Positions 47,536 to 55,882 of a stretch of DNA of 55,882 nt are shown here, piece after piece (within the stretch, counting starts at the first letter, position 1; every line of letters begins with the position of its first letter). The DNA comes from DATBGS01 sp036557885. Its GTDB lineage: Bacteria; Chloroflexota; Ktedonobacteria; Ktedonobacterales; DATBGS01. The notes beneath the pieces are model-generated. The model was not told the origin of the DNA, ran no database searches, and saw only the letters and a list, made by a program, of their open reading frames with translations. Both the position numbers and the translations under genes were made by a program. The stretch lies in the NCBI GenBank assembly GCA_036557885.1, contig DATBGS010000002.1:1-55882 (forward strand). Direction: 5' to 3'.

Positions 47536-49712
47536 ATGAGCGGCTCAAGCACTCCTGATCCCGACACAACCCCACTTCCCCCTCGTTCCTTTGGCGCCCT
47601 CCTGCGGCGCCAGCGCATCCTGGCCGGGATGACTCAGGAAGTCCTGGCCGAGCGCGCGGGACTGAGTACACGCGCCATCAGTGCTCTGGAGAATGGCAGC
47701 AACCGCAGCCCGCAGGCGGGCACCCTGGATCTACTGGCTGAGGCACTCCAGCTCTCAGCAGAGGAGCGGGCGAATTTTGAGGCGGCGGCTCGCCGAGAGA
47801 AACTCCACGTCCAGCCTGGTAGCCCACCAGGCAAGTCCCCTACGACACCAGGCGAGCCGGAGGAGCCGGTGCACCTGCTTGCCAGTGGAGATCTAACGCC
47901 GGTGCCAGACGACTACCTACCGCCAGGGGAAGCGGCACCGTCATTGGTAGTCCAGCCACCAGCTCCGAAGCCCTCTGTGCCCCTTCGGAAAAAGATCAGA
48001 CAGCCGTCTTTCATCCGCACAGTCATCCTGATTGGGCTGGTGGTCCTAGTCACCGCCACAGGCGTGCTCTTTAGCCTCCACCTGCTCCCGCCTCCGGTTC
48101 CCAAGCCCCCTGTCCCAGTGCGGGGAGGTACCTGGGTTGACGAGCTACAGGACGATCCCACATCGTTCATTCCTGATGCCCAAGGCAATCTTTTAGATAA
48201 TGCCATCATTAATCAGGCGTTGTACCTGCCGCTCTTTTACGGGGATGCACAGGGCCAGTTGCACCCTGGCGCCGCGCTTGAGATCCCAACGGTAAAGAAT
48301 GGTGGGATCAACGCCGATGCCACCCTCTGGACCTTCCATCTGCGCCCTGGCCTTGTCTGGTCGGATGGACAGCCTTACGATGCCCGCGATGTGGACTATA
48401 CCTGGCGCGTCTGGTCTGATCCTACCTTTAGCCAGTTTATGGATCCTAGTGAGATCATTCACTCGGCAGAAGTCTCGCCTGATCACCTCTCGATCACGTT
48501 TCACCTCACTCAACCGTACGCGCCTTTCCTCTCGTTCTGGGTGGATGGGGAGCAGGCGCCGCTGCCATGGCATCACTTCAACACGATGGCTCCAGGCCAG
48601 ATTCAACACTCACCCGACAATCTCAACCCGACGGTCTCCAGTGGCCCCTTTCTCATGCAGGCGAGTCAACCCAGCGATCACTACACCCTGGTGCGCAACC
48701 CTCGCTATTACCTGGCCAGCCAGGGCCTGCCTTACCTGGACCAGCTGGTCTTTCGCATTGGTGCCAGTGATGCCACCATTCTCCAGGATTTCCAGGCCGG
48801 CACGTTAGACTCGACGTACCTGCATTGGGATGTAATATTCCGGCCTATCAACAGCTCAGCGGCTATCGGCTCGTCACTCCGCCCACGAGCGATGTGATTG
48901 AAATGCTCTCGTTCAACTTTCGCAATGTTGTGCTCTCCACACATCACGAGGTGCGCGAGGCGATTGCCCGTGCCATCGATTACCAGGCGCTCATCCAGGG
49001 GCCTCTGCGTGGGTTTGCCACACCACTGTGCACCGACCATCCCTCAGCGGTGCATCCCGGGTATCAGGCGGACGCTCCCTGTCCGGCATTTGGCCTGGCC
49101 GCCGCCAATAAACTGCTCTCTGACAACGGGTGGGTGAAAGGGTCCGATGGGGTGCGTACCAAAGAGGGGCAGCGCCTGGAATTTGACTATTCCACGACAA
49201 CGGGGGGAGACTCCTGGCGCGCGGCGATTGGGCCCCTCATCCAGCAGAACCTTTTGGCGATCGGCATCCAGCTGGATATCTCTAATTACCCTGGGAACGT
49301 CCTTTTTGGACAAATCCTGTACGGTGGAGAAGCCTCACCACCCACCGGAGCAGTCGCTGGCCGGTATGACATCGCCGAAACGGCCTATAGCTATACCAAT
49401 GATCCCGACGATTCCAATCAACTGTCGTGCGACTCTTTCTTTCCGAATAACGGGAACAATATTGGCGGCTATTGTAATCACGCCCTGGATGCGCTCTACC
49501 AGCAGGAACTGGCAACTCCCGATCCAGGACTGAGACAGAATATCTTTGATCAAGAGCATGCGATCTATGTGACCGACCTGCCGTTCATTACGCTCTTTAG
49601 TCCACTCCTCGTTACAGTGGTGCGCAATGGGACACACAGCTTCGATCCCAGCCCAATAGATGGGGAAACGATCAATGTCTGGCAGTGGTGGTGTGACCAG
49701 GGGAAGTGCTAG
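47536..49712 (+). pseudogene. XRE-type regulator fused through one membrane span to a peptide-type solute-binding domain; one base missing
   Basis: ATG 47536 begins an XRE helix-turn-helix (LLRRQRILAGMTQEVLAERAGLSTRAISALENG, ~15-70), a Pro-rich linker, one membrane span (~165-185, VILIGLVVLVTATGVLFSL) and then an SBP_bac_5 domain (GGTWVDELQDDPTSFIP, LWTFHLRPGLVWSDGQPYDARDV, SGPFLMQASQPSDHYTLVRNP). The frame breaks at about 48834: HWDV should continue NIPAYQQL, which needs one more A in gtaat. The remaining half (MLSFNFRNVVL, VREAIARAIDY, ANKLLSDNGWVKG) runs in the next frame to TAG 49712. Orientation implies DNA binding inside and ligand binding outside. The lesion is a homopolymer-type single-base loss, so a sequencing error is possible. 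Confidence 0.85.
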
Positions 49713-50624
49713 ATGCAGCTCGCTTCTCTCTGCCGGGAAAAGGGGAAGAAGGCAGGCGCCTGTTGAGAAACTGCCCTCGCATCCCATGCAAGGTGGGGGG
49801 TCACCCGGACCGTAGTTCAAGGTGACAACTCATGAAGGTCCTGAACTTGTCGCTGGCCATTCTGGCGCAGGTGGATGCGACCGCGCTCTTTCCCGACTAC
49901 AGAGGCACAGGCCACCTGGGACGGAAGGCGCCTTTCTTTTGGCTCGGAGATGCGTGTTCCAAAGAAAGTAGAGATGAGGGTTGCGATGCGCCTGGATGGG
50001 TCGCCAGCTCAACCGAGATCAGAGGGTTGGTTTGCGGACGAGTTGTAGTGGCTCAGTCCAGTCAAGAGTGATGACGACGATTGCGCTTTGCGCTTGCTGG
50101 CACATTGGGTCTCACTTCAGTTGGTCAACCGCACAAAGTGGCGTGAATCCCTGAGTACACAAGATGAATCAGAGCAGCTTCTCATATAGCCGTATGGTTG
50201 GTTATGTCTCTCATGTTATCGGTTGCTTGAAGTGATGGTCTACTTTGCCTGTCAGGTCAGATGAAAAGCAAGCGCTTGGCTTTGGTAGCTATAACGCGCA
50301 GTTATGCGAGTCCCAACCTTGCCCTCTTGCCTGCGTTCTGCTCCAGACAAACTCCCTGATGGGAGGAATCAAAGCATGGAAGGCGACGGTGTATGGGTAT
50401 CTTGCCTCAGCACTCCACGAGAGGGCTATGATTGTGCTATTATGCTTTCTTACTTCACCTGAGACCGTCCAACTGAGCAAATGCCCACCCCTCACGCTCT
50501 CACCCTCCTCTTGTCCCGTGCTGCCTACTCTGTTCTGCTGTGGAGCGCGACACGAAGCCCGCTTTCTGTGCAATTCGATCCGGCTCCACTGGTTCCCTCC
50601 ACAGAAAACACAACCCGGTGCTGT
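49713..50624. other. 912-nt gap without a recognised gene
   Basis: Short frames on both strands show no family pattern, no good ribosome-binding site and no clear terminator. Confidence 0.3.
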
Positions 50625-50981
50625 TCAGGGCCGCGACCATTTCGGCAAGTGTTGCAGCAGATGAGCTATCACAGTAAGGGCTTCTTTGGGACAAGACCCT
50701 TTCCTCTCCTCGAGATGGTGAGGAGTCACACGACCCGAAGGCAAGCCCTCGGACGGTTCCAGGGAACTGAGGCGACACGTCTCCTCGGCCTGGCAGACCC
50801 AGGCAGTGAGATAGCGAATCGGGTCATAGCCTGCTTGAATGGCCCACGTTTCCAGTTCTTCGCGGGTCGGCGCTTTGGTCAGGACCGTCAGCCTGCCCGG
50901 AATCCCGGTTTGGCGGTCCCGTCGGACTCGGTTCCAGGTCTGGTCAAGCGTCGGCTTGCGTAAAACGAGGCGTGACAACAT
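50625..50981 (-). CDS. Hypothetical protein with strong ribosome-binding site
   Basis: 118 residues from ATG 50981, which follows AGGAGGAAGG at near-contact spacing. Basic N-terminal half (LSRLVLRKPTLDQTWNRVRRDRQ), then LTVLTKAPTREELETWAIQAGYDPIRYLTAWVCQ in pieces, and a Cys/Leu-rich tail. No domain recognised; no signal peptide or membrane segment. It lies about 180 nt downstream of the TIR-STAND gene on the same strand and may be its last operon member. Confidence 0.55.
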   Translation of the reverse strand: MLSRLVLRKPTLDQTWNRVRRDRQTGIPGRLTVLTKAPTREELETWAIQAGYDPIRYLTAWVCQAEETCRLSSLEPSEGLPSGRVTPHHLEERKGSCPKEALTVIAHLLQHLPKWSRP

Positions 50982-51163
50982 CCTTCCTCCTATTGCCCTG
51001 CGAAGGGCTTCCCTCCTGCGGGTGAGCTGGGAACGATGGAAACAAGCGGAGCGGGAGCTCTGGATCCTCCCCACGCTGCGGCCTGATGCCGAGCGGCAGC
51101 AGTCCACAGCGGAGAGGGAGTCGGCTTCCTCTGCGAAGTCTGCTCCGCTTGGGAGGCGAGCAG

Positions 51164-54100
51164 CTAGCCGGTCTGCACCAATTCGTAGGCGCCGATGTCG
51201 CAGCCGTTCCCCTGGGGTCGTGTCACGCCGCGCTGGTCGTGGTCGGTGATGATGGTGAGGGGCTGGTTGGTCACGGGGTCAAGCACCGGTTTCCCCTTCT
51301 CATCCGTAGGGGTTACGGTCACCACACACGATGCGAGCGGGATCACATCAAGGGCTGGATTGGGAGTGCCTGGAACTTTGAGGAGGGCCAGGGTTGGCGT
51401 TGGGGCTGGCTTGCCGTCTGGACCAGGGTTGCTGCGCAGCGTCGCATCCAGGAACGGTGAGAGATCCAGATTCATCCTATCGGTCGCATGCAGGTGGTCA
51501 GGATCACGAAAGGTGGTCGTCGCGGGGTCCACGCGTTGCAGCAGGTTGTAGCCCTTGGTGGTGATCGTGGCCAGCAGGTCAAAACCTTGGTCTTTAGGTG
51601 TTCCGGCCACAATGCTATTGCGCAGTGCTAGGAGGATCTGGTGATCCTGTTGCTCAACCAGCTGCCCATCGTGGGCGAACTCGAACGAAGCCAGACTGCT
51701 GGCTCCCCGAGCGGCACGATTGCCAAACATGGTGCAAAAGATGAGGGTCGTGCTGGTAACACTGGGGGAGGAAGAGGGTGTGACCCTTTCTTGGTAGATG
51801 CCGCCGGCGAAGCTCGCGCTGTTGCCAGAAACCGTGCTATTGGTCAGGGTGAGCGTTCCTTGATTGACGATGCCGCCGCCTACGCTCAAGCCGTCGCCGT
51901 AGCCGGTCGCCGTGTTGCCAGAAACTGTGCTGGTGGTCAGGGTGAGCGTTCCACTATTGCCGATGCCGCCGCCGAAGGCTTGGCCGTTGTTGCTGCGTAC
52001 CGTGTTGCCAGAAACCGTGCTATTGGTCAGGGTGAGCGTTCCTTGATTGTAGATGCCGCCGCCGAAGGCGGCGCCGCTGCCGGTGCCGAAGAAGCTCGCC
52101 GTGTTGCCAGAAACCGTACTGGTGGTCAGAATGAGCGTTCCTTGATTGTAGATGCCGCCGCCGTAGACGATGCCGAAGCCGGCTAAGCTCGCCGTGTTGC
52201 CAGAAACCGTGCTATTGGTCAGGGTCAGGGTGCCACGATTCACCAGATGGCTGTTGAACGTCAGATCGTAGACCCACACCGTCGCCCCCCCCTCGACCGT
52301 AATGGGTTTGTCGACATGATTTTTTTCGGTTTGGTTCTGGTCGAGGAGGCGCAGTTTGTCTGCCCCTGGTCCACGAATCGTCAGGTTCTTCGTAATGTTC
52401 AAGGGCGCTCTCAAGATGATAGTGCCGGAGAGAGCGGGGGCGAATGTAATTGTGCCGCCAGGTTTCGCCACCGCGATGTGCTGCCGCAGCGAGCCTGGTC
52501 CATCATCCTCCAGGCTGCTCACTGGCCCGGTCAACAGATTCAGCTCGCTGTGCTGCGCGGCCACCAGTTGGGATTGCAAGAGCAGACCCACCACCAGGCC
52601 AATAGCCACCACGACTCCAAGCATCCCGATCAAGCCAATCGCATAGCGCTGCTTGCGTACAACCTGGCGCTGTAATAGTACCTCGCGTTCCTGGCGCACC
52701 TTTTCAGCCCGTGCTTGCTGCTCACGGGCAGCGGCGCTGGCCTGGAGAAAGGCCGCCTCCTGGGCACTCGGCAGGTTACGCACGGCCCAGGCTTGTGCCT
52801 CCGCCAGTACCAGCCCCCGGTAGAGGCGATCTGCTGGCTTGCCGGAGCGCAGCCACTCGACCACATCAGGGCTGAGGCGTTGTTGCAGACGGATATCCTC
52901 GCGGGCCTCATGCAGCCAGTCACCCAGGCGCGGCCACTCACGGATGAGCGCCTCATGGCTCACCTCTACCGTCGTAGTGCCAGCGACCTCGTTGGTGACA
53001 AGCAGCCGCGCGGAGACAAAGGCATCGGCCACCTGCCGCATCTGTGTGGTCTGTGTTGGGTCAGGCAAGGACAGTTCCGCCAGCGCAGCCCGGCGGCGGG
53101 TGGTGTCCTGTTCTGTAGCTCCAGGACTGATCAGCCGCAGGAACAGGGCACGTGCCAGCCGACGATGCTCGTCCGAAGGCAGAGCAGCATAGGTGGCCTC
53201 GGCGTGCTGTGCCAGGGCGCCCTTGACGCCTCCGATCTCCCGATAGGCAACCTGTGTCAGCCGGTGCTCGACGCGCCGCTGGAAGAGGCGGTCCAGAGCG
53301 AACTGTAAGAGCGGCAGCGCGCCTGCCTGCCCCTGCACGTCAAAGAGCAGATCGCCCACCAGATCGCCCTCAAACGTGAGCTGTACGTCTGTCAGCGCGG
53401 CTGGCCGCTCGATCACCTCCCGCAGGTCCTTCAGCTCCAGGGGCAGCACCGGCTGCTGATGGGCGTGCAGCAGCCGCGCTAGGTCTGGATACTGCATCGG
53501 ACGATCCGAGAAGTCCGCCCGCAAGGTCAGCACCACCACCAGCGGTCCCCCTGGCTCCGTGGCTGCGGTCACCAGCAAGCGAAGGAAGCGCCTCCGCTCT
53601 TGCTCCGTGATCGCCGGACTGAAGAGTTCCTCGAACTGGTCCACCACCAGCACCACCCGCTGCCCTGGACGCCGGGCTAGTGAGCTCGCCAGCAGATGCA
53701 AGGCGCGTCCACTCTCTTCCAAGAGGTCAGCAAAGAGGGTGGGGAGACTGCGCTGAGGTATGCGTCCCAGCAGGGTGAGCGCGAGGCCTTCCATCGGACG
53801 AACCCCAGGCACCAGCGGGTCCAGATACACCCAGTCGCGGCTGCCCGCCAACGCTCCCCGCTGGAGTCGGGGCAAGAGCCCAGCCAGCACCACACTCGAC
53901 TTGCCCGACCCACTCGGTCCCACCACCCCCAGCAGCCGCTCGGCCTCAGCACCGGGTGGAGGGAGAGCCAGTGCAGCAGCCAGAGTCTGGAGCAGCGCCT
54001 CCAGCAGCGCCTCGCGCCCAAAGAAGTCCTGCTGATCGTCCCCACGAAACTGGCGCAGCCCTTTGTAAGGGTTGCGTGGCTCGAAGGGAAGCACTGACTC

Positions 54101-54727
54101 CTGGTGAGCACCAGTGAGGCCGCCAGCGGGTGGGCTCGGCTGAAGTGGGACGGTGCGCAGGGAGGTCACCAACCCGTCCACGCCAGTCGGGTAGGCAGTG
54201 CTTCGCGCATCCAGATATTGGGTGCCCCCCCAGCCCAGCGGAATCGAGTCGATCCACTCCTTCCCCAACGCCCAGAGGGGAAAGACGGTGCGTTGATACA
54301 TCGCCGCCACCCGCAATTCGTCTTTGACGTAGGGGGACTGGCGCGAGTGGGGAGACGCCACCAGAACGACCGCGTGGGCCTTGCGGATGGCCTGCCGGAG
54401 CGCCTCTTCCCAATCGGGGGTGCCTGGGGTGATGCCCACGGTGTCAATCCAATAGAGGATGCCCTTGGCCTTCAGGTCGGCTTGCAGGCGGGTCACAAAG
54501 TCGCCATCGGCACGCGAGTAGCTGATGAAGACGCTCACCGGGGAGGTGATGACTTGACTTATCTGTTGTTCAGCAGGGGGAAGCGTGGTCGGCGCTGTGC
54601 GGGTCTGCTCGGTGCCACACCGGCGACAAAAGCGCGCCTGGGCGGGGAGGAGTTCCCCGCAGGAGGCACATCGCCTGGTGAGAGTTTCAGATCCATGGGG
54701 TGCAGGAGAATTAAGCATGGTTGGCAT
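51164..54727 (-). CDS. Zinc-ribbon/TIR/STAND-NTPase protein with one membrane span and extracellular beta-helix
   Basis: About 1187 residues. Order: zinc ribbon (CASCGELL...FCRRCG, ~20-38); TIR domain (~63-180: VSVFISYSRADGDFV, YWIDTVGITPG, AHAVVLVASPHSRQSPYVKDEL with the usual catalytic-glutamate position); STAND P-loop NTPase of the nSTAND1 type (NPYKGLRQFRGDDQQDFFGRE, Walker A GPSGSGKSS ~270, Walker B VVLVVDQFEELF ~360); winged-helix/arm region; coiled coil; one membrane span (~696-718); then GPGSLRQHIAVAKPGGTITF and five to six right-handed beta-helix rungs (TLTLTNSTVSGNTA), ending CDIGAYE. TIR-STAND proteins are nucleotide-consuming or signalling defence/death proteins, usually with an internal sensor; here the sensor-like part lies beyond the membrane. 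Start ATG 54727 or 54718. Confidence 0.88.
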   Translation of the reverse strand: MPTMLNSPAPHGSETLTRRCASCGELLPAQARFCRRCGTEQTRTAPTTLPPAEQQISQVITSPVSVFISYSRADGDFVTRLQADLKAKGILYWIDTVGITPGTPDWEEALRQAIRKAHAVVLVASPHSRQSPYVKDELRVAAMYQRTVFPLWALGKEWIDSIPLGWGGTQYLDARSTAYPTGVDGLVTSLRTVPLQPSPPAGGLTGAHQESVLPFEPRNPYKGLRQFRGDDQQDFFGREALLEALLQTLAAALALPPPGAEAERLLGVVGPSGSGKSSVVLAGLLPRLQRGALAGSRDWVYLDPLVPGVRPMEGLALTLLGRIPQRSLPTLFADLLEESGRALHLLASSLARRPGQRVVLVVDQFEELFSPAITEQERRRFLRLLVTAATEPGGPLVVVLTLRADFSDRPMQYPDLARLLHAHQQPVLPLELKDLREVIERPAALTDVQLTFEGDLVGDLLFDVQGQAGALPLLQFALDRLFQRRVEHRLTQVAYREIGGVKGALAQHAEATYAALPSDEHRRLARALFLRLISPGATEQDTTRRRAALAELSLPDPTQTTQMRQVADAFVSARLLVTNEVAGTTTVEVSHEALIREWPRLGDWLHEAREDIRLQQRLSPDVVEWLRSGKPADRLYRGLVLAEAQAWAVRNLPSAQEAAFLQASAAAREQQARAEKVRQEREVLLQRQVVRKQRYAIGLIGMLGVVVAIGLVVGLLLQSQLVAAQHSELNLLTGPVSSLEDDGPGSLRQHIAVAKPGGTITFAPALSGTIILRAPLNITKNLTIRGPGADKLRLLDQNQTEKNHVDKPITVEGGATVWVYDLTFNSHLVNRGTLTLTNSTVSGNTASLAGFGIVYGGGIYNQGTLILTTSTVSGNTASFFGTGSGAAFGGGIYNQGTLTLTNSTVSGNTVRSNNGQAFGGGIGNSGTLTLTTSTVSGNTATGYGDGLSVGGGIVNQGTLTLTNSTVSGNSASFAGGIYQERVTPSSSPSVTSTTLIFCTMFGNRAARGASSLASFEFAHDGQLVEQQDHQILLALRNSIVAGTPKDQGFDLLATITTKGYNLLQRVDPATTTFRDPDHLHATDRMNLDLSPFLDATLRSNPGPDGKPAPTPTLALLKVPGTPNPALDVIPLASCVVTVTPTDEKGKPVLDPVTNQPLTIITDHDQRGVTRPQGNGCDIGAYELVQTG
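51821..52226 (-). repeat. Five in-frame repeats of about 93 bp coding for beta-helix rungs
   Basis: The core gttgccagaaac recurs at 51821, 51914, 52004, 52103 and 52196, i.e. spacings of 93, 90, 99 and 93 bp, all multiples of three. Neighbouring units are nearly identical at the DNA level, so unit number can change by recombination without breaking the frame. Confidence 0.88.
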
Positions 54728-55093
54728 CTCTCTCTTCCACAACTCGGACAGTGCCCCGTCGTGACGTCAATCGCGTCTTCGCAAGACCGGCACGTCATCA
54801 GACCGGCTCACTTGGCAGATCAGACATGATAACCAAAAGAAACGCGGTGAAACGTTGTTTTTGCGAGGTGGATGCTGCACTGCTGATGTTGGCTGAATCA
54901 CTGCCAGTCAGGGGACCGGCGGTGCAGATCACCACCTGGTGTCTTGCCTGCATCACTTCCTTTGCTCCTCCTCTCCAGTGTACTGGTGCAGGCATCCGTC
55001 TCGCCACCGACAACTTGGACAATCACTCAGACAATCACTCGGACACACTCTGGCGAGGAAACGGCCCGTGCTGACAACTCCACCCATATCCAG
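54728..55093. other. Gap between the two beta-helix genes, with a second possible zinc ribbon out of frame
   Basis: A minus-strand frame from ATG 54798 encodes CRSCEDAIDVTTGHCPSCG, a C-x2-C-x12-C-x2-C ribbon, then meets the TIR-protein frame in gagagaga around 54735. A -1 shift would fuse it to the TIR protein, giving two tandem ribbons. A short direct repeat (gacaatcactc, twice) lies at about 55018-55040. Confidence 0.4.
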
Positions 55094-55882
55094 CTAGCCT
55101 GTCTGCACCCATTCGTAGGCGCCAATGTCACAGCCCGTACCCTGGGGCCGCGTCACGCCGCGCTGATCATGGTCGGTGGTGATAGAGAGAGGTTGCCTGG
55201 TACCTGGATCTGTGACTGGTCTGCCTTCCCAGTCCGTCACTGAGATAGCGAGCGCGCACTCCGCCCTTGGGATCGCGTCAATGGCTGGGTTGCCAGGCAG
55301 CAAGGCCAGGGTCGGTGTCGCACCAGGTCTGCCATCTGGGCCAGGGTTGGTAGTGAGCAAAGGGCCAATAAGCCTGGAGAAATCCGTGGCGGGGCTGAGC
55401 AGATGGTCGGTCGTGTGCTTCTGATCGGGATCAAGGATGCTGGCCTCCTCTCCCTGTTGGAACAGGTTGTGGCCTTCCGTGATAAGCAGCCCAGCCACAT
55501 CTCCGCCCGCGTTCCTCACCACGATACTGTCGCGCACCGTCACCTGCACGTTCTCTTGTGGGGTGACTGGCTGGTGGTCTTGTTGGTCGATCTCCACACT
55601 TGTAATTCCTCCCCCTCCAGCCACAGCACTGTTCCCGTAAATGGTGCAAAAGGCGATAACCATGAGAGCAGGACGGATGCCATCGAGTGGCACCTGATTC
55701 TCGCCCAGATTCAAGAGAGCGCCACCACCGCCTCCCAGGTCCACTCCATTTCGGAGATCGAGATGGCCATATCCTTGATTGCCTGAGAGGGTACTATTGG
55801 TGAGGAACAAGGACCCTTCAAAATTGAAGATCCCCCCGCCCACCTTGGCCGTGTTATCTGAGATGGTACTGCTGGTGAGCGT
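55094..55882 (-). CDS. Beta-helix surface protein, C-terminal part (5' end outside window)
   Basis: The frame is open to the right edge. Visible: beta-helix rungs (SSTISDNTA, GGGIFNFEGSLFLTNSTLSGN), then a DSIVVRNAGGDVAG-type capping part, LTTNPGPDGRPGATPTLALLPGNPAIDAIP and the end DQRGVTRPQGTGCDIGAYEWVQTG in pieces. The last ~130 residues closely match the end of the TIR-STAND protein encoded 370 nt downstream. What the missing N-terminus holds, possibly a second TIR/STAND, cannot be seen. Confidence 0.85.
   Translation of the reverse strand, partial: TLTSSTISDNTAKVGGGIFNFEGSLFLTNSTLSGNQGYGHLDLRNGVDLGGGGGALLNLGENQVPLDGIRPALMVIAFCTIYGNSAVAGGGGITSVEIDQQDHQPVTPQENVQVTVRDSIVVRNAGGDVAGLLITEGHNLFQQGEEASILDPDQKHTTDHLLSPATDFSRLIGPLLTTNPGPDGRPGATPTLALLPGNPAIDAIPRAECALAISVTDWEGRPVTDPGTRQPLSITTDHDQRGVTRPQGTGCDIGAYEWVQTG

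Noticed and set aside
49832..50664. Short plus-strand frames between the XRE-SBP gene and the hypothetical gene at 50.6 kb
   Set aside because: No ribosome-binding sites, no recognisable protein pattern, and base composition typical of chance frames.
51821..52226. 93-bp repeats as a CRISPR-like or non-coding tandem array
   Set aside because: All spacings are multiples of three and the units encode beta-helix rungs within one open frame.

Overview
The window looks like accessory, insertion-sequence-rich chromosome of a large-genome bacterium. The best guess is a Ktedonobacteria-type Chloroflexota. This is inferred from gene content (RHS, WD40 and TIR-STAND proteins, XRE regulators fused to solute-binding domains, a very high load of decayed transposases, moderately high GC), not from a phylogenetic marker; there is no rRNA or tRNA gene.

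Layout. 1-3.6 kb: the 3' part of an RHS/YD-repeat protein with a variable C-terminal tip, followed by a 7-bladed WD40 protein. 4.0-7.4 kb: a Tn3-family transposase gene interrupted by one nonsense codon, next to the 3' scrap of a second one. 7.7-9.9 kb: a truncated methyltransferase, an AcuI/YhdH-type quinone oxidoreductase and a DinB-like gene with an in-frame amber codon. 10-22.3 kb: decayed IS elements (IS630, an IS4-like DDE element, ISL3) alternate with resistance-type genes: an APH-family phosphotransferase, an MFS efflux protein, and a compact PadR-DUF1048-ABC ATPase-ABC permease operon with its own promoter and putative operator. 22.6-23.4 kb: a broken acyltransferase.

23.4-37.4 kb is the quiet, intact part: an SDR dehydrogenase, a small flavin/F420-type split-barrel protein, MgtC/SapB, an amidohydrolase, two acyl-CoA ligases overlapping a CCA-adding/poly(A)-polymerase-family gene, a RocB-type M20 peptidase, and two multi-spanning GT-C/DUF2029-like membrane proteins ending in a good terminator.

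38-46.5 kb: a MASE1-PAS-HisKA-HATPase sensor kinase carrying two amber codons and a frameshift, then a nested graveyard of IS3 (two), IS630 (two) and a large DDE transposase, all broken. 47-55.9 kb: a membrane-tethered XRE regulator whose outer part is a peptide-type solute-binding domain (one base missing mid-gene), two small hypothetical genes, and a 1.2-kaa zinc-ribbon/TIR/STAND-NTPase protein with one membrane span and a predicted extracellular beta-helix. Upstream of it lies the end of a second beta-helix gene with a nearly identical C-terminus. The TIR-STAND-membrane-beta-helix protein, with its paralogue and the HTH-TM-solute-binding regulator, is the strongest candidate for an undescribed sensing or defence system.
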